In this document: positions 1-6,297 of the stretch, one piece after another
How positions within the stretch are numbered: the first letter of the stretch is position 1
How the letters are laid out: every line of letters begins with the position of its first letter
Source of the DNA: Gallionella sp. UBA4737
Lineage (GTDB): Bacteria > Pseudomonadota > Gammaproteobacteria > Burkholderiales > Gallionellaceae
Length of the DNA stretch: 13,116 nucleotides
Direction of reading: 5' to 3'
Assembly (NCBI GenBank): GCA_002403995.1
Contig: DHIV01000022.1
Location: 1 to 13,116, forward strand
Translations under genes and position numbers: made by a program
The notes under the pieces: model-generated
The model's database searches: none
What the model was told of the DNA's origin: nothing
Seen by the model: only the letters and a program-made list of their open reading frames with translations

Positions 1-17
1 AGCTGAGCTACGGGCGC
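1..17 (-). tRNA. 5' end of a tRNA, probably tRNA-Arg (partial)
   Basis: Read on the minus strand the first 17 bases give GCGCCCGTAGCTCAGCT, a seven-base 5' acceptor strand followed by the D-stem start (GTAGCTCAGC) typical of tRNAs. The rest lies outside the window, so the anticodon is not visible. The start resembles tRNA-Arg(ACG), which follows tRNA-Ser(GCU) in E. coli (serV-argV), so Arg is the likely identity by both sequence and context. It lies 15 bases downstream of the tRNA-Ser CCA end and is probably co-transcribed with it. Confidence 0.7.
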
Positions 18-32
18 GCACTATTGTTACCT

Positions 33-126
33 TGGCGGAGAAGGAGGGATTCGAACCCTCGATACAAGTTTAAGCTCGTATGCGCCCTTAGCAGGGGCGT
101 GCCTTCGACCACTCGGCCACCTCTCC
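33..126 (-). tRNA. tRNA-Ser(GCU), CCA end encoded
   Basis: On the minus strand the sequence starts GGAGAGGTGGCCGAGTGG, the hallmark of a class II tRNA-Ser, and ends in CTCC, discriminator G and an encoded CCA (33-35). The acceptor arms pair GGAGAGG with CCTTCTCC-type bases. The anticodon loop reads CTGCTAA, giving anticodon GCU (plus-strand 90-92), which decodes AGC/AGU. A long variable arm lies between the anticodon stem and the T arm (GGTTCGAATCC), as expected for serine tRNAs. Total length is about 94 nt with CCA. It is transcribed in the same direction as lysC but has its own promoter in the gap. Confidence 0.96.
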
Positions 127-137
127 GAAGGCCGCGC

Positions 138-166
138 ATGATAGAGTAACCCACCCCAAAGGTCAA
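138..166 (-). promoter_or_regulatory. Sigma70 promoter of the tRNA-Ser operon, stable-RNA type
   Basis: On the minus strand there is a -35 TTGACC (161-166), a 17-base spacer and a -10 TATCAT (138-143). The predicted start is near 131, only about 5 bases before the mature tRNA 5' end at 126. The bases just after the -10 are G+C rich (GCGCGGCC), the discriminator type linked to stringent (ppGpp/DksA) control of stable RNA genes. The element lies between the lysC stop and the tRNA, so the tRNAs need not depend on lysC transcription. Confidence 0.78.
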
Positions 167-170
167 ACGA

Positions 171-1403
171 TTACACGTCCTCCTGATCGAGATCGAATGC
201 CTTGTGCAACACACGCACTGCCAATTCAAGATATTTCTCGTCTATGACCACGGAAATTTTTATTTCCGAAGTAGAGATCATCTGGATGTTGATGCCTTCT
301 TCCGCCAGCGTGCGAAACATCTTGCTGGCGATGCCGACATGCGAACGCATCCCGACACCGACCACCGAGACCTTGGCAGCCTTGTCATCGCCGATGACTT
401 CGCGTGCACCGATGTGCGGTTGTACCTTGCTCTTCAGGATATCCATCGCCTTGGCGAATTCATTGCGATGCACGGTAAAGGAAAAGTCGGTCATGCCGTC
501 CACACCGACGTTCTGGATGATGATATCCACGTCGATGTTGGCGTCAGAGACCGGCCCCAGAATCTGGTATGCGATGCCGGGCCTGTCGGGCACGCCCATC
601 ACGGTGATTTTTGCTTCGTCGCGATTGAACGCGATCCCGGAAATAATGGCTTGTTCCATTTTGTCGTTGTCCTCAAAAGTAATCAGCGTGCCTTCGCCTT
701 CTTCTTCAAAGCTGGACAGCACGCGCAGCTTGACCTTGTATTTGCCGGCGAATTCCACCGAACGAATCTGCAGTACCTTGGAGCCCAGACTGGCCATCTC
801 CAGCATCTCTTCAAAGGTAATGGTTTTCAGGCGGCGCGCTTCGGGAACCATGCGCGGGTCAGTGGTGTAGACGCCATCCACATCGGTATAGATCTGACAT
901 TCGTCGGCACGCAATGCTGCCGCAACCGCCACACCCGTGGTGTCCGAACCGCCCCGTCCCAAAGTTGTTATATTGTTGTGTTCATCCACACCCTGAAAAC
1001 CTGCCACCACTACCACATAGTCGTTGGCCAGATCGGTGCGAATATTCTGCTCGTCGATGCTGACGATGCGCGCCTTGGTAAAGGCGCTGTCGGTGAGGAT
1101 CTTGACCTGACCGCCGGTGTAACTCTTGGCCTTGAGCCCCAGCTCCTTGAGTGCCATCGCCAGCAGGCCGATGGTGACCTGCTCGCCGGTGGAGATGATC
1201 ACATCCAGTTCGCGCGGATCCGGATGTTTCTGGATTTCATGGGCCAGGCCGATCAGGCGATTGGTCTCGCCGCTCATCGCCGAGACCACCACCACCACCT
1301 GATTCCCGAGTGCCTTGAATTTAGCGACGCGGCGCGCAACGTTCTTGATGCGGTCAGGACTACCGACCGATGTTCCGCCGTACTTCTGAACTATGAGTGC
1401 CAC
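171..1403 (-). CDS. lysC: Aspartate kinase (aspartokinase, ACT-regulated)
   Basis: Catalyses ATP-dependent phosphorylation of L-aspartate, the first step to lysine, threonine, methionine and diaminopimelate; cytosolic. The 410-residue protein has the amino-acid-kinase fold at the N-terminus with KYGGTSVG (7-14), STGEQV (71-76), TTLGRGGSDTT (146-156) and YTDVDGVYTTDPR (172-184). Two ACT domains (about 265-330 and 345-405) are the usual site of lysine/threonine feedback inhibition. Length matches the ACT-regulated single-function class (about 405-415 aa), not the fused ThrA/MetL type. The start is GTG at 1401-1403, chosen because it places MALIVQKYGGTS at the family N-terminus; the upstream ATG at 1411-1413 is out of frame. 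A weak -10-like TAGAAT lies at 1436-1441 (minus strand). An internal start may yield a separate beta subunit. The gene diverges from recJ. Confidence 0.96.
   Translation of the reverse strand: MALIVQKYGGTSVGSPDRIKNVARRVAKFKALGNQVVVVVSAMSGETNRLIGLAHEIQKHPDPRELDVIISTGEQVTIGLLAMALKELGLKAKSYTGGQVKILTDSAFTKARIVSIDEQNIRTDLANDYVVVVAGFQGVDEHNNITTLGRGGSDTTGVAVAAALRADECQIYTDVDGVYTTDPRMVPEARRLKTITFEEMLEMASLGSKVLQIRSVEFAGKYKVKLRVLSSFEEEGEGTLITFEDNDKMEQAIISGIAFNRDEAKITVMGVPDRPGIAYQILGPVSDANIDVDIIIQNVGVDGMTDFSFTVHRNEFAKAMDILKSKVQPHIGAREVIGDDKAAKVSVVGVGMRSHVGIASKMFRTLAEEGINIQMISTSEIKISVVIDEKYLELAVRVLHKAFDLDQEDV
657..674 (-). promoter_or_regulatory. Possible internal ribosome binding site and start for a lysC beta subunit
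   Basis: In frame with lysC, an ATG (657-659, residue M249) is preceded on the minus strand by GAGGA (670-674) at 10-base spacing. Translation from here would give a 162-residue protein holding just the two ACT domains, starting MEQAIISGIAF. Some bacterial aspartokinases (Bacillus, Corynebacterium and others) are alpha2beta2 with the beta subunit made from exactly such an internal in-frame start. The position fits; use of the site is inferred. Confidence 0.45.
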
Positions 1404-1484
1404 GTTTTTCCATACCTGACTTGAAAAGTGGCGCGATTCTAGCTCAACTGGCCGAAAAAAACGAGGCGACGAGAAGCCAGTAAC

Positions 1485-1564
1485 TAGTAGCGGGCAGTTT
1501 GTAGCTTAAAGGATGCGCGCAAAATCCACACCTTGAATTGACTACCCGCTACAAGCTACAAACC
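1485..1564. repeat. Inverted copies of a 21-bp repeat unit between lysC and recJ
   Basis: The stretch 1485-1507, read in reverse complement, and the stretch 1540-1564 on the plus strand are both built of two modules: AAGCTACAAAC (11/11 identical) and ACTRCCCGCTAC (11/12). The order is swapped between the two, as if each were a differently phased piece of a tandem array with a 21-bp unit. The repeats lie in the divergent lysC-recJ gap and end 19 bases before the preferred recJ ATG. The longer recJ reading frame from TTG at 1538 would translate the right copy, an argument against that start. Confidence 0.6.
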
Positions 1565-1582
1565 ACAAGTTATACTGTCACC

Positions 1583-3439
1583 ATGATTCATATCACTCCG
1601 CGCAACGTATCCGCAGCCGCTGTGCAACATTTGCGCGATAGCGGATATTCGTCTGCTCTGGCAAAAATTTTCGCGGCACGCGGTATTTCTGACAGCAAAC
1701 AGCTGGACACTACCCTTGCCGGACTGTCGTCTTTCGATGCACTGAAAAACGCCCGTGAAATGGCAAGTTTGCTGGCTGATGCGATCACCGCGAAAAAGAA
1801 ACTCATGGTCATCGCCGACTACGATGCTGATGGCGCAACGGCCTGTGCGGTGGCAGTGCGCGGTCTGCGCTCCTTCGGCGCGCAAATCGATTTCATCGTG
1901 CCGAACCGATTTGAATACGGTTACGGTTTAACGCCGGAGATCGTTCACTTGGCCGCTCAATCCAAGCCGGACATTCTGATCACCGTGGACAACGGCATCG
2001 CCAGCGTCGAAGGCGTGGCCGAGGCCAACCGGCTGGGCATGCAAGTCCTGGTCACCGATCATCACCTGCCTGGCGACACGCTGCCGGATGCAGCATGCAT
2101 CGTCAATCCCAACCAGCCCGGCTGTGCATTTCCCAGCAAAAATCTGGCGGGTGTGGGCGTGATGTTTTATGTGCTGCTGGCATTGCGCGCGGAACTGCGC
2201 AACCGAGGAGCGTTTGCCGAACAAGCCGAACCGAATCTCGGCAATCTGCTCGACCTGGTCGCATTGGGCACGATTGCCGACGTGGTGAAGCTGGATCAGA
2301 ACAACCGCATCCTAGTACAGCAAGGTTTACAGCGCATCCGTGCCGGACGCGCCTGTGCGGGGATCAACGCGCTGCTGCAAGTGGCAAAAAAAGATCCGGT
2401 ACGAGTCTCCAGCCAGGACTTGGGCTTTACCGTCGGGCCTCGCCTGAATGCGGCGGGCAGGCTGGACGACATGAGCCTGGGCATCGACTGTTTATTGACC
2501 GATGATGCATCAGCCGCGCTGCAGATCGCCGCAAAACTGGACGCACTCAATCGCGAGCGTCGCGGCATTGAAACGGATATGCAGGACAGCGCGCTCGCAT
2601 CACTGGAACATATCGACCCGAAAGATAATTTCAGTCTGACTTTGTTCGATGAGTCCTGGCATCAGGGCGTGATCGGCATCCTTGCCTCGCGCCTCAAGGA
2701 TAAGTTCCATCGCCCGGTCATCGCATTCGCCCGTGCCAATAATGCCGAGATCAAGGGTTCGGGGCGCTCCATTCCCGGATTGCATCTGCGTGACGCGTTG
2801 GACTTGGTCAGCAAACGTCATCCATCGCTGATCAAGAAATTCGGCGGGCACGCGGCGGCGGCTGGACTCAGCATCGCCGAAACCGACTTTGAAAATTTCG
2901 TCGCAGCCTTTGAGCAGGTTTGCGGCGAACTGCTCAGCGCAAACGATCTGGCGCATCGCATCGAAACGGATGGCGCGCTGGATGTTGCCGAAATGAATCT
3001 GGAAGTGACGCGCCTGCTGGATGAACAAGTGTGGGGACAAGGCTTCCCTGCCCCGCAATTCAATGACGAATTCATCGTGCAGAATCAGCGTGTGGTTGGA
3101 GAAAAGCACCTCAAGCTGCAGTTGCGACACGTTACTGATAAAACCACTAGCCATTCGACTAGTCGAGAAAACGACACTCGACAAGTCGCTGGTTATGGCA
3201 AAGCCAGCCGATTGCGGGAGCAACTGCTTGGCGGCCCCTCGCGCACCAATGAATTCGACTCCACCGCATCAGGGCCAACTCTGAATATCCAAGGCAAACT
3301 CATTGAGGCGATATTGTTCGGGCAAAACGAACCTCTGCCCGAACAAATCCATGCCGTATACAGCCTGAGCGTCAATGATTACAATGGCAGCGCCACCTTG
3401 CAGCTTATCATCCGTCACTGGCAACCAACCGGGGAATGA
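1583..3439 (+). CDS. recJ: Single-stranded-DNA-specific 5'-3' exonuclease RecJ with an in-frame insert
   Basis: RecJ degrades single-stranded DNA 5' to 3' in RecF-pathway recombination, mismatch repair and fork repair. The DHH domain shows DYDADG (79-84), TVDNG (134-138) and TDHH (158-161), which bind the catalytic Mn2+/Mg2+; the DHHA1 domain shows GGHAAAAG (421-428); an OB-like C-terminal region follows. At 618 aa it exceeds E. coli RecJ (577). Most of the excess is about residues 518-570, a low-complexity stretch between KLQLRHV and GKLIEAILFG that coincides with a palindromic repeat. The ATG at 1583 is preferred over the in-frame TTG at 1538, because the extra 15 codons come from repeat DNA. 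No Shine-Dalgarno precedes the ATG; a TATACT at 1571-1576 would place transcription start on the ATG (possible leaderless mRNA). prfB and lysS follow after two inserted genes. Confidence 0.96.
   Translation: MIHITPRNVSAAAVQHLRDSGYSSALAKIFAARGISDSKQLDTTLAGLSSFDALKNAREMASLLADAITAKKKLMVIADYDADGATACAVAVRGLRSFGAQIDFIVPNRFEYGYGLTPEIVHLAAQSKPDILITVDNGIASVEGVAEANRLGMQVLVTDHHLPGDTLPDAACIVNPNQPGCAFPSKNLAGVGVMFYVLLALRAELRNRGAFAEQAEPNLGNLLDLVALGTIADVVKLDQNNRILVQQGLQRIRAGRACAGINALLQVAKKDPVRVSSQDLGFTVGPRLNAAGRLDDMSLGIDCLLTDDASAALQIAAKLDALNRERRGIETDMQDSALASLEHIDPKDNFSLTLFDESWHQGVIGILASRLKDKFHRPVIAFARANNAEIKGSGRSIPGLHLRDALDLVSKRHPSLIKKFGGHAAAAGLSIAETDFENFVAAFEQVCGELLSANDLAHRIETDGALDVAEMNLEVTRLLDEQVWGQGFPAPQFNDEFIVQNQRVVGEKHLKLQLRHVTDKTTSHSTSRENDTRQVAGYGKASRLREQLLGGPSRTNEFDSTASGPTLNIQGKLIEAILFGQNEPLPEQIHAVYSLSVNDYNGSATLQLIIRHWQPTGE
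3146..3224 (+). repeat. Palindromic repeat copy A, inserted in frame within recJ
   Basis: Arms 3146-3167 and 3177-3198 form an imperfect hairpin with a 9-base loop (AAAACGACA). The inner 11 bp, GACTAGTCGAG with CTCGACAAGTC, pair at 10 of 11 positions. The right arm and its extension match copy B at 4829 (24 of the first 26 bases, then TTGCGGGA) and share the half-unit AAGTCGCTGGTTATG with the array before trxB. Read in the recJ frame the right half encodes DTRQVAGYG, and copy B encodes DTRQAAGYG in one of its frames. There is no stop or frameshift, so the repeat is part of the RecJ protein. Confidence 0.75.
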
Positions 3440-3509
3440 GTCCATGAAAAACTCTCTATCCGAAATCAAATATGATTCCAGCCAGACAATAACCAGACGG
3501 ATTAAAATC

Positions 3510-4793
3510 ATGCGCCGGCTAAGCATCAGCCCTCTTATCGGGCTGTTATGTTTTTTGTTATTTTCCCCCGGCGCGTCCGCCATCCCCGCATTCGCCAGGC
3601 AATACAGCCTGAGTTGCAACACCTGTCACGCTGCCTTCCCGAGGCTGAATAGTTTCGGCCTCAACTTTGTCGCAAATAATTACCGCCTGGACGGCTGGAA
3701 GGATAATACGCTGCAAACCGGCGACGATATGCTGGCGTTGCCCAAGATCGTGCCGCTCGCATTGCGAGCGCAGGCCTATGTGCAAACTCACCAGGCCAAT
3801 GACATGAATCCTGTTACAGGGGCTGTCAACAACAAGGCATCATGGGATATCCAATCGCCTTACCTGATCAAGCTGCTGTCCTCCGCCCCGTTGTCCGACC
3901 ACATCACCTATTACTTTTACGGCATTTTGGCTGAACAGGGCGTTAATGGGAATGCTTTTGTCGAAGACGCATGGATCAGTCATGACGATCTTTTTGGCAG
4001 CGGGGTCGGCATGCAACTCGGCCAGTTCCAGGTAAGCGATCTGATGTATGCGCGCGAGACGCGCCTGACTACGCAGGATTTTCTGGTCTACAGAATGGCC
4101 GGGATCACCTATGAACGGGGCGTGACCTTCAGTCGTGACATCGGTCCGGCAAACCTGACTCTGGGTGTGTCGAACGGCAACGGTATCGACACCAGCTACC
4201 CGGCTGGCAGTGCCGGTTATAACCGTCCCGAGACGCTGTTCGACAACAACAATTCCAAATCCGTGTTTGGCCGCATCGGAGCCGACATCGGGCCGGTCAG
4301 GACGGGGCTGTTCGGCCTCACCGGCAAACAACCCAGCGGCGGTGCGGTAGCGAGCTACGGCACCACACTGACAGGAACGCGCGAAACAAATAAACAAGTG
4401 GCGGGATTGGATGTGTCGGGGAATAACGGCCAGCTGTTCTGGTTCGGCCAAATGCTGTGGAACCGCTGGGACAATTTTCTGGATGACAGCCCGAATGTAA
4501 ACCGCAGCTGGAACGGCGGCTTTGTCGGCGCGGATTATGTCTATAGCGACCGCTGGACTTATTCATTGCTCTACAACCGCGCCAGCGCAAAAGACCTTCG
4601 CTACACAGGCACGATCTACGAGGGCATCGAACTCAACACCCTCAGCACGACCGCCAGCTACTATTTCATGCGCAATGCGAAGGGGGTCATCGAGGCCAAC
4701 TTTGATATACAGCCTATAAACCATGAAGCCAATTTTGTAGGGCATAAAACCAAAGAGGGTTATCTGCTGATGGGCTTTGACGTGGCCTTCTAA
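3510..4793 (+). CDS. Fused mono-heme cytochrome c / outer-membrane porin (Cyc2-like)
   Basis: Predicted outer-membrane protein of 427 aa. A signal peptide (about residues 1-24, hydrophobic core LIGLLCFLLF, cleavage after ASA) is followed at once by a heme c site CNTCH (36-40) in IPAFARQYSLSCNTCHAAFP, then RLNSFGLNF. The remaining 380 or so residues are rich in alternating aromatic/polar segments, and the chain ends in Phe (GFDVAF), as beta-barrel outer-membrane proteins do. This N-terminal heme plus barrel plan is that of the porin-cytochrome fusions including Cyc2, the iron oxidase of neutrophilic Fe(II) oxidisers. The heme segment is close to Cyc2 but not diagnostic, since related fusions of unknown role exist. 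Start at 3510 gives a clean signal peptide; an in-frame ATG at 3444, after GGGGAATGAG, would add 22 residues and could couple it to recJ. The gene interrupts the recJ-prfB order and lies between two direct repeat copies. Confidence 0.75.
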   Translation: MRRLSISPLIGLLCFLLFSPGASAIPAFARQYSLSCNTCHAAFPRLNSFGLNFVANNYRLDGWKDNTLQTGDDMLALPKIVPLALRAQAYVQTHQANDMNPVTGAVNNKASWDIQSPYLIKLLSSAPLSDHITYYFYGILAEQGVNGNAFVEDAWISHDDLFGSGVGMQLGQFQVSDLMYARETRLTTQDFLVYRMAGITYERGVTFSRDIGPANLTLGVSNGNGIDTSYPAGSAGYNRPETLFDNNNSKSVFGRIGADIGPVRTGLFGLTGKQPSGGAVASYGTTLTGTRETNKQVAGLDVSGNNGQLFWFGQMLWNRWDNFLDDSPNVNRSWNGGFVGADYVYSDRWTYSLLYNRASAKDLRYTGTIYEGIELNTLSTTASYYFMRNAKGVIEANFDIQPINHEANFVGHKTKEGYLLMGFDVAF

Positions 4794-4828
4794 ATAAGTA
4801 TTGAATAGCTGCCGAGCCATCACCAAAA

Positions 4829-4876
4829 GACACTCGCCAAGCCGCTGGTTATGGTGCAGCCACTTGCGGGAAGCAA
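4829..4876 (+). repeat. Repeat copy B (right half) upstream of the DUF4010 gene
   Basis: GACACTCGCCAAGCCGCTGG and the six bases after it match recJ copy A (3173 onward) at 24 of 26 positions; after a small indel the match resumes with TTGCGGGA then GCAA. The orientation is the same as in copy A. The left arm is degraded or absent here. The copy ends next to the AAAGAGGTG ribosome binding site of the following gene, so it forms most of that gene's immediate upstream region. Confidence 0.75.
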
Positions 4877-4888
4877 AGAGGTGAAGCG

Positions 4889-6262
4889 ATGGAAACCGGT
4901 TTTCTGCAAGGCAGCGGCATCGAAGCATTGCCGCAGTTCCTCACCAGTCTCGCCATCGGGCTGCTGATCGGGCTGGAGCGCGAGCGCACGCCGTCGGCCA
5001 AGGCAGGGCTGCGCACCTTCGCACTGGTCGCCCTGTTCGGCACGCTGTCCGCGCTGCTCTCGACAAAACTCAATTCGCCCTGGATGTTGATCGCCGGCCT
5101 GCTTGCCGTGGCCGGCATGATCATCACGGCATACCTCAACAATCCCAACAGACATGGCGGCATGACAGATGCAGAACGCCCCCGTGTCCGTTCCCTCTCT
5201 CCTACCTCTCCCCCAAAGGGGGAGAGTGATGAGGTGTCGCTACGCGACGTTCGCGTTGATGAAGAAAACGATCCCGGCACCACCACGGTCATCGCCTTGC
5301 TGCTGTGCTACGGTCTGGGTGCGATGATCTGGTATGGTCTTGCCGAGCTGGCCGTGATGCTGGCGATAGGTGTCACCGCCCTGCTCTATTTCAAACCCGA
5401 GCTGCGCGGACTTTCTCAGCGGCTCACGCGCCGCGATCTGGTCGCCGCGCTGCAATTTTCCGTGCTGACTTTTATCGTGCTACCGATCCTGCCTGATCAG
5501 AGTTACGGCCCCTACAATGCTTTCAATCCGCATCAGGCGTGGTTGATGGTGGTGCTGATCTCCGGTATCGGTCTGGCGGGCTATACCGCGCTGCATACGG
5601 TGGGAACCCGCTATGGCGCGCCACTGCTGGGTTTTCTCGGTGGTCTCGTTTCCAGCACCGCGACCACTTTGCTCTACGCAAGAAACAGCAAGAGAAATCC
5701 TGTTATGTCGCGCCTTGCCGCCTCGGTGATTGTGATTGCCAGCATGGTGGTGTTGCTGCGTCTGCTCGTGGTCAGTGCCGTAGTCGCCTATGGCACGCTG
5801 CCCGGCCTGTTCCCGGTGCTTGCGGGCGGATTCCTGTTCGGCTTGGTCGTCGCGCTATATAACTGGCGCAAGATGGACAAGGCAACCGGGCTCAACATTC
5901 CGGAAACTTCCAACCCCGCCGAACTGCATACCGCCATCGGTTTTGGTTTGTTATATGTAGTCATATTGCTGGGAGCAGCATGGATGCAGGATATTGCCGG
6001 TAGCCGAGGCCTGTATGCCGTGGCATTGGTGTCGGGGTTGACCGATGTTGATGCAATCACGCTATCAAGCCTGCGCCTGTTCAATCTCGGGCAATTGAGC
6101 GAACACCAGACCGTCACCGCGATTGCACTCGCCTTCCTTTCCAACTTGGCGTTCAAATTCGGCATGGTGGTGTTCATCGGCGGCTGGCATCTCGCCAGAC
6201 ACGTTGCCACCGGCTTTGGCGCAATCGCGCTGGGCGTGTTGGTTGGCTTGTTTGCGCTATAA
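4889..6262 (+). CDS. MgtC/SapB-DUF4010 family integral membrane protein
   Basis: A 457-aa polytopic inner-membrane protein. The N-terminus has the MgtC-type signature GLLIGLERER (24-33) followed by hydrophobic helices (about 42-58 and 64-83); the C-terminal half is the DUF4010 region with many helices, the segment LLGFLGGLVSSTATTLLYAR and GLTDVDAITLS near the end. The biochemical function of DUF4010 proteins is unknown to me; MgtC relatives are tied to Mg2+ homeostasis and virulence. A hydrophilic stretch at about 86-129 between the second and third helices is unusually long and contains a perfect DNA hairpin, suggesting a repeat-derived insert. The ATG at 4889 follows AAAGAGGTG with good spacing. 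The gene's stop codon overlaps a probable prfB promoter. With the cytochrome-porin it forms the two-gene insertion between recJ and prfB. Confidence 0.88.
   Translation: METGFLQGSGIEALPQFLTSLAIGLLIGLERERTPSAKAGLRTFALVALFGTLSALLSTKLNSPWMLIAGLLAVAGMIITAYLNNPNRHGGMTDAERPRVRSLSPTSPPKGESDEVSLRDVRVDEENDPGTTTVIALLLCYGLGAMIWYGLAELAVMLAIGVTALLYFKPELRGLSQRLTRRDLVAALQFSVLTFIVLPILPDQSYGPYNAFNPHQAWLMVVLISGIGLAGYTALHTVGTRYGAPLLGFLGGLVSSTATTLLYARNSKRNPVMSRLAASVIVIASMVVLLRLLVVSAVVAYGTLPGLFPVLAGGFLFGLVVALYNWRKMDKATGLNIPETSNPAELHTAIGFGLLYVVILLGAAWMQDIAGSRGLYAVALVSGLTDVDAITLSSLRLFNLGQLSEHQTVTAIALAFLSNLAFKFGMVVFIGGWHLARHVATGFGAIALGVLVGLFAL
5206..5226 (+). repeat. Perfect hairpin inside the DUF4010 gene, likely repeat insert
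   Basis: CTCTCCCCC (5206-5214), loop AAA, GGGGGAGAG (5218-5226): a perfect 9-bp stem within coding DNA. Together with the preceding CCCTCTCTCCTAC it resembles the pyrimidine-rich CTCTCC...GGAGAG intergenic repeats common in proteobacterial genomes. It encodes SPTSPPKGESDE in the hydrophilic loop between two membrane helices. The reading frame is kept. That it is a repeat copy is inferred from general resemblance; no second copy lies in this window. Confidence 0.5.
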
Positions 6263-6263
6263 T
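6258..6263 (+). promoter_or_regulatory. Likely prfB promoter (-10 TATAAT)
   Basis: A consensus -10 TATAAT overlaps the stop codon of the DUF4010 gene and lies 34 bases before the prfB ATG, giving a leader of about 28 bases from a start near 6270. No clear -35 hexamer is seen at 16-18 bases upstream. It would let prfB-lysS be transcribed apart from the inserted genes. Confidence 0.45.
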
Positions 6264-6297
6264 CGCGCCCTTTTCAGCAAGCAACAACGACAACATA

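Noticed and set aside
204..1424. A 406-codon open frame on the plus strand opposite lysC
   Set aside because: It lies wholly antisense to a clear lysC, is rich in His and Asp as expected from reverse-strand codon patterns, and shows no known domain.
1538..1582. Earlier TTG start for recJ adding 15 residues
   Set aside because: The added codons are repeat DNA, TTG is a rare start and no ribosome binding site precedes it; RecJ homology begins after the ATG at 1583.
3375..3509. Long N-terminal extension of the cytochrome-porin from 3375
   Set aside because: It overlaps the recJ 3' end and would bury the signal peptide; 3510 gives a standard signal sequence, with 3444 as the only reasonable alternative.
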